Positions 1-13,578 are shown, counted from the first letter of the stretch. The stretch is 64,000 bases of DNA from Paratinospora sagittata (GCA_035771175.1 CM069612.1:30607196-30671195), one strand, 5' to 3'. Program-made: numbers and translations. The notes: generated by a model not told the origin, from the letters alone.

Positions 1-381
1 GGATTTAGAACCTTCATCGTTCAGCCACTTTCATACCCTGCTCCTAACATTTCATGCTACAGACTTGATCCCTGAATTAATAGGAAATATGGTGTACAGA
101 TACTGAAGAAACACAGCCAGAATTATCTGAATTCATTAAAATCGTGAACAGAACTACAAATAAAATGCTCATCATTAGTGAAAGGGAAGGAAATCAAACA
201 TGCCAAAGAATTTAGAGAACTTCTCTATTTTATGTCACGGATTATGGTTCAAAATTTTCCTTCCCTCAACAACTCAGTGATTTTCTACTTGCCTAATTCA
301 GAAAAGCAGGAAAAAAAAGAAGAAATAAATCATGCTCAAGCTGAGCATTAGCAATATTTTTCCTAAGCTCACTTCATAGAA
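1..381. other. Region downstream of the SKS gene; no gene seen
   Basis: AT-rich sequence beyond the stop codon of the minus-strand SKS gene, so it probably contains its 3' UTR. I see no other coding signal. Confidence 0.5.
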
Positions 382-3300
382 TCAGATAGGCCTAGTTCTG
401 CGGCCAGATGCACGACCGCAGAGTAAAGCATTCTTTGGAATTGGAGATTCATCTCTCCATGAATTTGCAGGAGAGTAGACCCGAAGATAGAACTGCTGAC
501 CCAAGTACTGTCTTGCCCAGTTCTCAGATCTTATATTCCACATTCCCACATTATCCAAAGCAATGTAAATTGCAGTCCATGCCTTGGGATATACCTGCAT
601 CAAGAAAAACACAGAATCAATGACATGAAAGATACATCATTTACTAAACAACAGTCAGGACCCAATCAATGTTGGGCAGCTTGGATCTCTACTAGTACTG
701 ATATTGTCCCCACTTGACCACCTATTGCCCCAGGCGGCAGGCGAAGAATTTTACTCTAAAAGATCTTAGTAGTTAGTACTAATGAGGATCAAATCCCAAC
801 TTATACCTCATCTAATGACCTTGTTCATATCCAATGACTATTGGTCCACGCATACTGAACAAATCTCCACCTTGAACCAGCGGATTTTGATACCACTTGT
901 TGGGCAGGCTTGTATCTCTAATAGTATTAATATTGTCCTCAACTTAACCACCTCTAAGCTCGCGTGTGGGGTTTTACTCCAGGAGGCTTCAATATTGATG
1001 AGGATGAAATCTCAACGTATATTTCATATGATAATTTGCATGTATCCGATGTGGGACTTATTTTGGTCCATGCATACCCAACAATCAAAATCAAACAAGA
1101 TGACTCATTCTTCCTCCATACCTGAACAGTGCAACGAGCAACTGTATCTCTCAAGTTGTAGCGCAATCTACTTGCCGGAGACCATTGCCCACCATCCATC
1201 CTGTTGTTCCACAAGTTATCCAATGTCACAAGGTTAATGGATATACATATATGTGTTTAATCTCTTGATTATAAAGCTGAAACGGGCTTACCCTACTACG
1301 AAGAATGAATAGCCATCAATATGCCATGACTGTACAGTGTCTTCCCAGTTCTCAAACACGATCTCTACAAAAGACCTGAAATCAGCATGCATGACCGAGG
1401 TCTGAAGGTAACCACCACCACCGGTAGGCTGGTCAGGAATGCTTCCCACGTAGAATACTCCAGGAATCTTGTAGTAATCGGCGATTTTCAATGGTGTGTC
1501 TGGAGGGAGGAAGGATACACTGTTGACAGCGTACCTTTGCTTGCCATTGATGATAGGAGCGCCATTTGCAAGCCTGATTGTTCGTACAGGTTTGACCAAT
1601 CCGTAATGATAGGAGCCTTGAGGATTTGGTCTAGGGCCACTTGCAGATAGATTCCACCTGCACATGGAAGCTTGTAAGAATACAAGAAAAACCACGAACT
1701 GCAGAAGGATCCTAATTCTTCATGGCTCATCGTGTATCATTGATTCAGGCATTTGTTGGATATGATCTAGACTTAGGACTTTATTATTAGAGTTTATGTT
1801 TGTTTTGGACTTTATTCATGCTTTGTGTTTTGACTAGGATTTTTCTATTGGATGTTGTAGTCAATTAGAACTTAATCTATGTGGTTATATATTTAGATTT
1901 ATTAATTCACTGTAATTGATAAGATTTGCAGAGAAATAATGTTTATTCTTCCAATATTAGATCTAACAGCATTGGACAAATATTGACATGTATGAGCAAA
2001 CATTGCAGAATCTACATTATTAGCTGATTTAGTAAGGAAATTCAGGGAAATACCGGATTGATCTAGCCTGGTTGACAGACCAAGCGATCTGAGTAGTAGG
2101 CCCACCGGGGGGAGGACCGGAGACTTTTCCAGCAGAATTACTGTAATGGAGAATTGCCGTGTTCATGAGCACCCGACTTGTGAAACGCGTGGAAACAACA
2201 ATGTAGTAGTCAAAAGGGCGTTGATCTGCGGTGACCAAGACCGAGTAAGTCTGTCCGAGATGGATGTCAAGAGAAGCATACGTGTTCTGGAGTGTGTGGG
2301 ATCCTTCCACCTCTACCAACTTCAGCATGTGCCCCTGAATTCTGAAGTTGATAGATGTGGTAAGACCCACATTTGATATTCGAAACCTATACGTCTTCCC
2401 TGTAAAACAAAATTTGCAGAATCAGATTCTGCAACAATTGCGTCTAAAAAACAATGGCATTTACAGAGTAGCGGATATAAACCTTGATCAACAGTGAATG
2501 TGTAACCGTTCCATCCCCGGCCATTGATGAGAAGTCCATCAGGGAATGGAAGATTATGTCCAGCATCTAAGATTAACTTTAACGCCTGCAAATTAAGGCC
2601 ACCCACCATTACATTGTTGTTATAGAACAGAAGAATCTCACTACTTCATTCACTAGTGTTAGTAGTACTATAATGAAACATCTCAGATGAGCTTAACTAC
2701 TTACTCTGTGGCTTCTCTTGTACCAGTCGCCGGCTAGTACAGTGAAGTCACCGGCAGGAGTTGGGAAGGGAACTGGAATTCGGGGGCGGCTCCAGATGGT
2801 GATGCCACCAAAGCCACCTGCAGCTTTATGGAATGCAAGTGAAGGAAAGTAGAAATAGCTACCAATCTGGTCTTTCACTTGGAGAACATAAGTGAAGTTT
2901 TTCCCAGGTGGGATTGGACAGTTGGTGCCATAAACTCCATCCTGCCATGAATTCCTCCTCTGCTGTAAACCATTCCTGCCCAAGAAGAAGAAGAAAAAGA
3001 ACCTTTAGAACATGAAATTTTTAGACGCAGATCTCTTGCTTTCGCTCCTCTCAACTGATAGATTGAGAAAAGAGGCTTGTTTCTATAATGGTGCAATTAT
3101 ATTGTTTTACAGGGCATACAACCATCAGAAGCTACAACCAATAAAAATATAGAAAAAAAAAAGATTTTTTTTTTTTTTTGCCCAGAACTTCTCTAAAAAT
3201 TTTCAGAAACTAAGTTTACAAGTAATTAAATGTAGAGGGAAAAAAAAAAAAAAGTGAATGGAAAATTTGGACCGGTAGTTTGAAAACATACCAAGAAATG

Positions 3301-3686
3301 AGAAAGGGCTCACTCAAGTAGTTGTAAACACTGATAATCAAGTTCTCATTGGTGACACAGTCGATCCTTGGGCCAGGAAACTGTCCATTTATCAAAATAC
3401 CCTGCACCCGCATCACACATTATCATCTATCAAACTTCTACTTTATACTTTCAAACAAAAAGATATATATAAAGAAAAATATAAAGAAAATGAAATTGAT
3501 AAGAAGAAGAAGAATTATGGATGTAGTTTGCACCTGCTGTTTGACACCAAGGGGCCAGATATTACCGTACGTCACCTTCCATGTTAAGAACCTGTATGGG
3601 TCTTCTCCATTAACACAAGAAAGTGTCAAGATGAAGAAGAAGAAGAACAGAAGAGAGGCAGGATAAATCTTGCAATGCTCTCTCAT
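382..3686 (-). CDS. SKU5-similar (SKS) monocopper oxidase-like protein, 8 exons
   Basis: Exons on the minus strand: 3534-3686, 3292-3401, 2705-2975, 2483-2585, 2054-2399, 1292-1657, 1122-1200 and 382-594. All have GT-AG introns and consistent phases, giving 1641 nt and 546 aa. The protein starts with a signal peptide that has a poly-Phe core (residues 1 to about 27, ending VNG before EDPYRF). Three cupredoxin-type domains follow, with SKU5-family hallmarks: NSWQDGVYGTNCPIPPG, SGPRPNPQGSYHYG, DGYSFFVVGMDGGQW and ALLCGRASG near the end. Where active multicopper oxidases have His copper ligands (WHG, HLHG), this protein has WNG and HIDG, so oxidase activity is doubtful, as is known for SKU5 relatives. 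It ends at RTRPI with no hydrophobic GPI tail, so it is probably a secreted wall or apoplast protein rather than GPI-anchored like SKU5. Known family roles are directional growth and cell-wall expansion. The exact paralogue is not resolved. Confidence 0.93.
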
Positions 3687-4974
3687 TCTGCTATGTTCCT
3701 TCTGTGTATTAAAGAAGAAGAAGAAGAAGGAAGTACAGCAGATTTCTCTGTTTTTCTTGTTCTCAAAGATGAAAATGGAGCAAGAGATCTGATGGGCAGT
3801 GCTGTTATGGCTCCATTGAAGAATCTGTAAAGAAATCTGAGAGATAGAAGACAAGATGGGTGATGGGTCTTTTCTTTTCTTTCTTTTTTTTTTGTTTTTT
3901 GGTTGCAATTATGGGTGATGATGGTGAGGGGTCGAATGGCTGGTAGAAGCTGTGAAAGGTTGATCTGTGGATGTGTTGCAGCTTTGAGAGTGAGCAGCAG
4001 CAACAGCAAGCACTAAGCAGTAGCAGAGAGCAAGAAGTGAAAAGTGAAACATGTTTGGCTAAAGTTAAAATGAAGAAATCTGTGAAAGGACTGTGTACAT
4101 CTTCACGTGCATTTCATACGGAGCAGTGAAGGCCAGGGTGGATAGTCACGTGATGGGCCAAGGGGCATCACTTGATAAATCTAAGTCTCTATGTTTTATA
4201 TTTTTTAGGTCAATTTAACAGTATAGTGGGGTACGTTACATTAGCTAGCAATAATACATGAATTTACTAAATCAAACTTCACCTAACTAACTCGATCTAA
4301 TTAAGAAAAGACGTAATTAAGTTATCCTAACTAATTCGATCTCATTAAAAAAGACGTAATTAAGTTAAGTTTTTAAAAAAAAAAAAAAATTGCTAACACA
4401 AAGTCAAAGATGTTGGTATTGGGGTAAAAAAAAAGTTGGGTCTCCTCGAAAAGAGCGAACATAATAACAAAAGACATAAGAATCTGAATAAAAATTATAC
4501 GAATTAATTATTTTGATCTCATTTTTACTTTTATTATAAGAAAAAAAAAAACTTTCACTTATTAGTAAAGAAAAAAAATTAAACTTTCGATTTTAAATGA
4601 AAGAATTCAGATGTACACTATTAAAATTAACCATCATCAATTACTAAGTTGAGTTGAATTGAATTAAGTTTTTTTTTTTTTTTTTTTTTTCTTCTAAAAG
4701 GTAACATGGAGGCCAAGCCCAGGTCATGTAAGTCACCGTGTAATGTGGTCATGTGCATTAACAAGAAATTAAAGCAATGTCAGATTGAGAAGAACCATGC
4801 TTTATAAAATACTGCATGTATGTATGACCCTGGTCCCAATTTTTTTAGTATAAAACTATTATTTAAGGCAGTGTCCCCCATGTGTGACAGGTCGTACAAC
4901 GTAATATAAGAAAAGGGTACTGAAGATTACTTTAATTAAACTGAAATATCCAAGGTGTGGTTTAAAGTTTCCTC
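3687..4974. other. Upstream region of the SKS gene and intergenic DNA; no gene
   Basis: This holds the probable SKS promoter and 5' UTR. Beyond about 4200 it is AT-rich DNA. A short direct repeat of the phrase containing AAGACGTAATTAAGTTA occurs around 4280-4370, and a T20 tract occurs at about 4670-4690. No ORF here looks protein-coding. Confidence 0.5.
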
Positions 4975-5052
4975 CAGTATCCGTGCCCTTTTATTAAGTG
5001 CGAGGAGTCTGTAGCTTCATCAATAAATATTTGCATTGTGGCTCGCAAATAT

Positions 5053-7152
5053 TGTCACGACACCCCTAACATAGACTGACATTATGACCGATATAATATA
5101 CTATATACTATACATACCGATATATAGTATATAATACATTGTCAGCCTTCACGTAGTCTCACAATCCTTCCCAACATTTACAGAAATTTTTTTTCCTAAT
5201 ATACCACAAATCAAATCCAATATAGATCTCTATAATCATTTCATTCATTCACACATCACATTTTCATTTCATCATCCAATATATTAAGCTATATATATGC
5301 CCACACATCTCATCTAGATGATAATACATATATATATATATAATGTGTGATAAGTATATATATCAAACTAACAATATAAGTTATTTCCTCCAAACGTACA
5401 TACACATACCAGACGAAAGCTCACGTGATTATCACTCACGGAGTTTTCTTTTCCCTTCGACTCAATACCTGAAATATTTGAGGAAATGAGGTGAGCAAAC
5501 AACAACTCAGTGAATATAGTTATTGAGATGACAATTATATACATTTAGAGAAATATGACATTTAAAATCATTTCAAACACTTATTCAACACATGCATCAT
5601 TCAACGAATATATTATACATGTCAACAACATAAATTGCATGAGTTTTCAATACACAATGCACAATCTCCCTCCTCCTCAAGGCAAGAGAGCGAGTCTAAC
5701 CCTTGTATGGCCGTTACAAGGTAGTCACAGCCTCTCATTACCCAATTCACAGTCATTTCAAGGATCGCAACCCTTGTTAGGACAGGCCTACTGACAATGA
5801 GGACTCGCAAAACCTCATCCGGGTCTAATTCCTAACGAAATGACATCATTACAAACTCCAATTGCTAAAATCAGTTTGCATGATCCATAAAACTCAATGC
5901 ATTCTATATAACATGCATACAATCAAACATTTTATATATGTACAATGTCATACAAGAACCAAATCAAGGAAACTATACTCACAGTGGTTACACGGGGTTT
6001 CTACGTCAAATCGAGCAATAATAAACGTCCCTCATAATTGCTTCCTCAAGAGCATTTATCCATGCACAACTCTCAATTTAAACACTGAAATGAACCATAG
6101 ACTATCATGAAAATCACCATTTATCATATCTTTAGCTACTAAAAATATCAAATCATATCCAAAAATCACGATCTTAGTATCGAAACGCCCGGAATTCAGT
6201 TCTCTACGATTCTATGATCTCAAACCGGAGTTTCATTGAATTCACATCACTGTTCACACACACTGTTCATAGTGTTATTCACACACTGTTCATAGTACTA
6301 TTTACATCACTGTTCATATCACTGTTCATATCACTGTTCATAGTACTATTTATATCACTGTTCACGTTGTCACTATTTATTTAAAAGATGTAAATTGTAC
6401 TAAAATTGTCAAACGGTCTCCAAAAATCATGAAATTAGCATCGATGCACTCGCAACAGTGCATTCTACCATTCTATAGCCTTAAACTGGCGTTTCATCGG
6501 GTATGATTCAAAAGGTCTCCAATAGACACTCTAACTTCCAACAGTCATACAAGCTCCAAATGAACACATAAATGGAATCTAATCACATATTCGGGGTCCC
6601 GACAGTCCGGGAAATGTTTTCCAACCTTCTTAGCGGATTTTTATTCACGTTGGGTCAAAACCCCAATCGGTAAAAACGTCGTAAAACGGCTCCTTCAGTA
6701 AAAATCATTCTGCTAGAAAGGTTACATCTAGCTTAGATATCACTTTTACGACGAAAAATAGCAAAAATAGCTTACCGACACATCGAATTTAGCCGCAAAT
6801 CCGTCGTTTCCTTTTTCTCTCCTCTTTCTTTCGTTCTGCCGTTCTGCAACTTCTTTTGTTTTTTTTTTGTTTTTTTTTTATTACATACGACAGAACAGTA
6901 CCCGCAAATGAACAGTATTTTTCTCACTTTATTCCTTTTTTTCTTCTTCTACACTTAATTCACATATTTAATTAACCAACCCCATAAATTAAGCTAGTTA
7001 AATCAACTCCAATGTTTAACTTGTAAGCACCCATATAAGATGATCTCATAGGTATCATCTTCTTTCTGTACTAATCATACACACGTATATTTGGCTCTTA
7101 TATATAAATGTATTTTAACGTATATATTTAATTAAAATTACGGAGTGTTACA
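5053..7152 (-). mobile_element. Solo LTR (~2.1 kb), probably Ty3/gypsy-type, inserted in array unit 1
   Basis: The element begins TGTCACGACACCCC and ends GGAGTGTTACA, so it has TG...CA termini. Read on the minus strand it starts TGTAACACTCCG, which resembles many plant gypsy LTRs. It interrupts the array phrase GTGGCTCACAAGTATGACTT: the left half lies before 5053 and the right half resumes at 7153. The probable 5 bp TSD is AATAT (5048-5052) and AGTAT (7153-7157), with one mismatch. There is no internal gag-pol, so it is a solo LTR left by recombination. Confidence 0.82.
6241..6375. repeat. CACTGTTCA-rich minisatellite inside the solo LTR
   Basis: Short direct repeats built on CACTGTTCATA and CACTGTTCACA, separated by AGTACTATTTA spacers, occur about eight times. 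They lie wholly inside the 2.1 kb LTR. Confidence 0.7.
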
Positions 7153-7400
7153 AGTATGGCTTTGCTTGTTATAGTTTTTACATTTGAATTCAAAAAATAT
7201 TTTTTTTATGATGAAGGTTGCCTCACCACAAAAACGTTAATGTATGATTTAGTAAAATCTAAAGGTGATGAAATGCTACAATTTAAGTTACAGTATAACA
7301 CCTCAATAACTTTAACATTATTCTTTAAAAAATATATTTTTCTAGAAAGTCTTTGTTTGCCTATGCCACACTATTACATTTATTAGGTTTGTATATATTA

Positions 7401-8826
7401 TGTAATAATACCCTGTATTTCACAAAAAAAAAATCATTTGGGCAGAAATGCCCGGACGTTCGTGCAGCCCGCCCGAAAGTTCAGGCGCCAATTTTTTCTA
7501 TAAAAAGAACTCTCTCCTCCTCATTTTTTCACACCAAATCACCTTCTCTAGTGATTTTTCCTCCTCTTTTCACTCATTCTGAGTTTTTAGTCTTTTGAGA
7601 CTCTCTATTCGAGACTCTCGGTACGATACGACGAAGTTCTGTCCGGAGGAAAGCACCAAATCTAAAAAAGAAGAAGTTCTTATCTGAAGGTGGGGAACGA
7701 AACATAGGTTTGCGTATTTTATAACTTTTATTAAAGTTTACATTCAATTATTATTATGTCTACTGTTCATTTACACTGCATTATGTCATATAATGTTTAT
7801 ATTGTCGCACTTATGCATGTATATTTGGAATTCACGTATTACACTGTTATAATGTCGGATTTGTGGTCAATCTGGCTCAACTAGACTCGGTCTTATCTTC
7901 GGTAACTTTAAATAGTGAACGGGAGGCAGCGGGCTGCTCTAGGCGATTGACATTTAAGCAGACCTTGTGTCTCACCTCTCAACTGGGGACTGATCTAGTT
8001 GGTCTTATTGAAAGCTATCAGCTTATACAAGTAATACTGAATGTCCTAACCTTGCACGTCGTGATACCAACTCTGATAAGGATCACCAGACGTTGTCAAA
8101 ATCAGTCTAAATGTCAAGAAAAGACCAGACCAGTAGACTAGACCAATTCATGCATTGGCATCATACATATCACCACCTAGGGACGTATGTGGTTTATGAT
8201 TCATAGAATAATTAGGAGCATTGCTCGCTATTCATTATATTTCTCTAGAGAGGGACGTACAATGAGAACCCACCTACGCCTGAGGAGGGACATCAGTACG
8301 TGAATCCAGAGCATCATTCCTGAGGAGGGACGTACAGTGTGAACCTGGCTACTCCTGGGGAAGGACATCTGTACGTGAACTCAGGTGATGTACGTTCATC
8401 AAACCACTACGAGACGGTGTCATGCATACATACATATTGATTGGTTATGATGTTCTCATGTGTATTTAAGATATTTAATATTGAAGTATGTTTTATTAAT
8501 TGTTATACTCACGAACTATTTTACCCACTGAGCGCGTTAAGCTCACTCCATTATTATCAAATTTTTCACAGGAAATTAGGATGGACTGGGCGCAGGTTTA
8601 TGGGGCCCACATTTTGTACCCTTTATATAATTCATCGGGGATTTTGGGGAGTATGTTCCCTTAACCATTTTATGTACAAAAATATTCTGAATTAAATGAA
8701 ATTAGATTTGTATTGTATATTATATTTTCCGCTGCGCACTCTGTTATTACCATTGTTATTATTCAAAATGTGTGTCCCGTCCGCGAATGTACCATCAGTT
8801 TAGGCGCGTCCGGGCGGGGTGTGACA
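7401..8826 (+). mobile_element. Solo LTR (~1.43 kb), probably Ty3/gypsy-type, inserted in array unit 1
   Basis: It begins TGTAATAATACCC and ends CGGGGTGTGACA, with a perfect 5 bp TSD TATTA (7396-7400 and 8827-8831). In other units the phrase TTTGTATATATTACAAATCTC is continuous; here it is split exactly at this point. A TATA-like TATAAAAAG at about 7499 suggests the LTR promoter. It also contains repeats around GAGGGACGTAC (about 8250-8390). There is no gag-pol, so it is a solo LTR. Confidence 0.88.
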
Positions 8827-9385
8827 TATTACAAATCTCAAATATGTATTGGTAATCGAACCCTTATAATAGTGTAACTGAAAAGGCAATTGATTGTTTT
8901 TGTATTTACAACGACATTTCTTTTTTTCATTAATCAAAATAATATAAACAAAAAGAACACCTATAATTTTAGAGTAACTCATTATTATTATTATTATTAT
9001 TTTGTCAAGATTACATTATATTTCAAACTTTATTTTTAGAATGCATCCCGTTAACAATTACATAATATATTTTTAAGTGCAGTGTAAATACAATTAATAG
9101 GGCACTAGAGTCAATTTAAGCACATATGTCAATAATAAGGAAACTAACACCTATAAGACAAGAAGGCTCTTGCCTCCACAACAATCAAGATTGTCCCTTT
9201 ATTTAAAAAATCTTGTTACTACATAGAGTTGAACCCTTAACCTTACATGGAGTTGAACCCTTGGTACAAGGAGGGATAATAGGTTTGGATTAATCTATTA
9301 CACTACCTTTCTGTTGAAAAATATTTAAAATGACAATTAATACTGTACTGAAGTTATAATTTCACGTGGTAAATTAAGACAAAAT

Positions 9386-9390
9386 GCGGG

Positions 9391-9433
<43 letters not shown>

Positions 9434-9458
9434 GCGTGTTCGATCCACGCTCACCGCA
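9386..9458 (+). tRNA. tRNA-Phe (GAA), copy 1, canonical
   Basis: 73 nt cloverleaf: acceptor GCGGGGA/TCACCGC, D arm GCTC...GAGC, anticodon loop CTGAAGA (anticodon GAA), T arm GCGTG-TTCGATC-CACGC and discriminator A. The G5/A68 acceptor mismatch is, from memory, also present in known plant nuclear tRNA-Phe. The A box (TAGCTCAGTTGG) and B box (GTTCGATCC) are intact. A CAA motif lies just upstream (GACAAAAT), and a T4/T6 Pol III terminator lies downstream. Confidence 0.97.
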
Positions 9459-10417
9459 TTTACCTTTTAATTTTTTAATTTTTTTAAAAAAAGTTGTTGT
9501 ACTATCCTCTTCTTCCTTCTAGTCGTACTATCCTCTAGGGATCCATGCCCGTTTATTCGGTGCATTGAGTTCGTAACTTCATCAATAAACATTTGCATTG
9601 TGGCTCACAAGTATGACTTTGTTTGTTATAGTTTTTACATTTGAATTGAAAAAAAAAAAAAAAAATTCTGATGAAGGTTGCCTCGCCACAAAAATGTTAA
9701 TGTATGATTTAGTAAAATCTAAAGGTGATGAAATGCTACAATTTACTTTACAATATAACACCTCAATTACTTTAATATTATTCTTTAAAAAATATATTTT
9801 TCTAGAAAGTCTTTGTTTCCCTATGTCACACTATTTACATTTATGAGATTTTGTATATATTACAAATCTCAAAATATGTATTGTGTAATCGAACCATTAT
9901 AATAGTGTAACTGAAAAGGCAAGTGATTGTTTTTGTATTTACAACGACATTTCTCTTTTTCATTAATCAAAATAATATAAACAAAAAGAACACCTATAAT
10001 TTTAGACTAACTCCGTATTATTATTATTATTATTATTTTGTCAAGATTACATTACATTTCAAAACTTTATTTTTAGAATGCATCCGGTTAACAATTACAT
10101 AATATATATTTTTAAGTGCAGTGTAAATATAATTAATAGGGCACGAGAGTCAATTTAAGTACATAGGCCAATAATAAGGGAACTAACAGCTATAAGACAA
10201 GAAGGCTCTTGCCTCCACAACAATCAAGATTGTCCCTTTATTTAATAAATCTTGTTACTACATAGAGTTAAACCCTTAACCTTACATGGAGTTGAACCCT
10301 TGGTACAAGGAGGGATAATAGGTTTGGATTAATCTATTACACTACCTTTCTGTTGAAAAATATTTAAAATGACAATTAATAATGTACTGAAGTATACGTG
10401 GTAAATTAAGACAAAAT

Positions 10418-10422
10418 GCGGG

Positions 10423-10465
<43 letters not shown>

Positions 10466-10490
10466 GCGTGTTCGATCCACGCTCACCGCA
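10418..10490 (+). tRNA. tRNA-Phe (GAA), copy 2, canonical
   Basis: Same 73 nt sequence as copy 1, with intact A and B boxes, CAAAAT upstream and T4 and T6 tracts downstream. The 5' flank lacks the TATAATTTC phrase seen before most copies (AGTATACGTGG instead of AGTTATAATTTCACGTGG). Confidence 0.97.
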
Positions 10491-11384
10491 TTTCCCTTTT
10501 AATTTTTTAATTTTTTTTAAAAATGTTGTAGTACTATCCTCTTCTTCCTTCTAGTCTTTGCATTGTGGCTCACAAGTATGACTTTGTTTGTTATAGTTTT
10601 TATATTTGAATTCAAAAAAAAAAAAAAATTTCTGATGAAGGTTGCCTCGCCACAAAAATGTTAATGTATGATTTAGTAAAATCTAAAGGTGATGAAATGC
10701 TACAATTTACTTTACAGTATAACACCTCAATTACTTTAATATTATTTTTTAAAAAATATATTTTTCTAGAAAGTCTTTGTTTCCCTATGTCACACTATTT
10801 ACATTTATGAGATTTTGTATATATTACAAATCTCAAAATATGTATTGTGTAATCGAACCATTATAATAGTGTAACTGAAAAGGCAAGTGATTGTTTTTGT
10901 ATTTACAACGACATTTCTCTTTTTCATTAATCAAAATAATATAAACAAAAAGAACACCTATAATTTTAGACTAACTCCTTATTATTATTATTATTATTTT
11001 GTCAAGATTACATTACATTTCAAAACTATATTTTTAAAATGCATCCGGTTAACAATTACATAATATATATTTTTAAGTGCAGTGTAAATATAATTAATAG
11101 GCCACTAGAGTCAATTTAAGTACATAGGCCAATAATAAGGGAACTAACAGCTATAAGACAAGAAGGCTCTTGCCTCCACAACAATCAAGATTGTCCCTTT
11201 ATTTAATAAATCTTGTTACTACATAGAGTTAAACCCTTAACCTTACATGGAGTTGAACCCTTGGTACAAGGAGGGATAATAGGTTTGGATTAATCTATTA
11301 CACTACCTTTCTGTTGAAAAATATTTAAAATGACAATTAATAATGTACTGAAGTTATAATTTCACGTGGTAAATTAAGAAAAAT

Positions 11385-11457
11385 GCGGGGATAGCTCAGT
11401 TGGGAGAGCTTCAGACTGAAGATCTGAAGGTCGTGTGTTCGATCCACGCTCACCGCA
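11385..11457 (+). tRNA. tRNA-Phe (GAA), copy 3, two substitutions
   Basis: Full length with anticodon GAA. It differs from the canonical copy by G26 to T (GAGCTTCAG) and by C to T in the T stem (GTGTG, a tolerable wobble pair with CACGC). The upstream CAA is altered to AAGAAAAAT. It may still be functional. Confidence 0.88.
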
Positions 11458-12419
11458 TTTACCTTTTAATTTTTTAATTTTTTTTAAAAAATTTGTAGTA
11501 CTATCCTCTTCTTCCTTCTTGTCGTACTATCCTCTAGGGCTCCATGCCCGTTTATTCGGTGCATGGAGTTCGTAACTTCATCAATAAACATTTGCATTGT
11601 GGCTCACAAGTATGACTTTGTTTGTTATAGTTTTTACATTTGAATTGAAAAAAAAAAAAAATTTCTGATGAAGGTTGCCTCGCCACAAAAATGTTAATGT
11701 ATGATTTAGTAAAATCTAAAGGTGATGAAATGCTACAATTTACTTTACATTATAACACCTCAATTACTTTAATATTATTCTTTAAAAAATATATTTTTCT
11801 AGAAAGTCTTTGTTTCCCTATGTCACACTATTTACATTTATGAGATTTGTATATATTACAAATCTCAAAATATGTATTGTGTAATCGAACCATTATAATA
11901 GTGTAACTGAAAAGGCAAGTGATTGTTTTTGTATTTACAACGACATTTCTCTTTTTCATTAATCAAAATAATATAAACAAAAAGAACACCTATAATTTTA
12001 GACTAACTCCGTATTATTATTATTATTATTATTTTGTCAAGATTACATTACATTTCAAAACATTATTTTTAGAATGCATCCGGTTAACAATTACATAATA
12101 TATATTTTTAAGTGCAGTGTAAATATAATTAATAGGCCACTAGAGTCAATTTAAGTACATAGGCCAATAATAAGGGAACTAATAGCTATAAGACAAGAAG
12201 GCTCTTGCCTCCACAACAATCAAGATTGTCCCTTTATTTAATAAATCTTGTTACTGCATAGAGTTAAACCCTTAACCTTACATGGAGTTGAACCCTTGGT
12301 ACAAGGAGGGATAATAGCTTTGGATTAATCTATTACACTACCTTTCTGTTGAAAAATATTTAAAATGACAATTAATACTGTACTGAAGTTATAATTTCAC
12401 GTGGTAAATTAAAAAAAAT

Positions 12420-12427
12420 GCGGGGAA

Positions 12428-12458
<31 letters not shown>

Positions 12459-12492
12459 GTGAAGGTCGCGTGTTCGATCCACGCTCACCGCA
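12420..12492 (+). pseudogene. tRNA-Phe-like copy 4, probably damaged
   Basis: Full length with anticodon GAA. The near-invariant T8 is A (GCGGGGAAAGC), which also changes the first base of the A box. C40 is G (GATGTGAAG), which breaks an anticodon-stem pair. The B box is intact, so transcription is possible but proper folding is doubtful. Confidence 0.75.
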
Positions 12493-13505
12493 TTTACCTT
12501 TTAATTTTTTAATTTTTTTTAAAAAAGTTGTAGTACTATCCTCTTCTTCCTTCTAGTTGTACTATCCTCTAGTTTAAAAAAGTTGTAGTACTATCCTCTT
12601 CTTCCTTCTAGTCGTACTATCCTCTAGGGATCCATGCCCGTTTATTCGGTGCATCGAGTTCGTAACTTCATCAATAAACATTTGCATTGTGGCTCACAAG
12701 TATGACTTTGTTTGTTATAGTTTTTACATTTGAATTGAAAAAAAAAAAAAAATTTCTGATGAAGGTTGCCTCACCACAAAAACGTTAATGTATGATTTAG
12801 TAAACTCTAAAGGTGATGAAATGCTACAATTTACTTTACAGTATAACACCTCAATTACTTTAACATTATTCTTTAAAAAATATATTTTTCTAGAAAGTCT
12901 TTGTTTGCCTATGTCACACTATTACATTTATGAGGTTTTGTATATATTACAAATCTCAAAATATGTATTGTGTAATCGAACCATTAAAATAGTGTAACTG
13001 AAAAGACAATTGATTGTTTTTGTATTTACAACCACATTTCTCTTTTTCATTAATCAAAATAATATAAACAAAAAGAACACCTATAATTTTACACTAACTC
13101 ATTATTATTATTATTATTATTTTGTCAAGATTACATTATATTTCAAACTTTATTTTTAGAATGCATCCCGTTAACAATTACATAATATATTTTTAAGTGC
13201 AGTGTAAATACAATTAATAGGACACTAGAGTCAATTTAAGCACATATGCCAATAATAAGGAAACTAACACCTATAAGACAAGAAGGCTCTTGCCTCCACA
13301 ACAATCAAGATTGTCCCTTTATTTAATTAATCTTGTTACTACATAGAGTTGAACCCTTAACCTTACATGGAGTTGAACCCTTGGTACAAGGAGGGATAAT
13401 AGGTTTGGATTAATCTATTACACTACCTTTCTGTTGAAAAATATTAAAAATGACAATTAATATTGTACTGAAGTTATAATTTCACGTGGTAAATTAAGAC
13501 AAAAT

Positions 13506-13578
13506 GCGGGGATAGCTCAGTTGGGACAGCGTCAGACTGAAGATCTGAGGGTCGTGTGTTTGATCCACGCTCACCGCA
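13506..13578 (+). pseudogene. tRNA-Phe-like copy 5, probably damaged
   Basis: Full length with anticodon GAA. It has a D-stem change (GACAGC for GAGAGC), an A to G change after the anticodon stem (CTGAGGG), a T-stem C to T, and TTTGATC in place of TTCGATC. The last removes the conserved C56 and weakens the B box. Confidence 0.75.

Noticed and set aside
5555..6110. ORFs within 5053-7152
   Set aside because: They lie in a solo LTR and show no gag-pol or other protein similarity.
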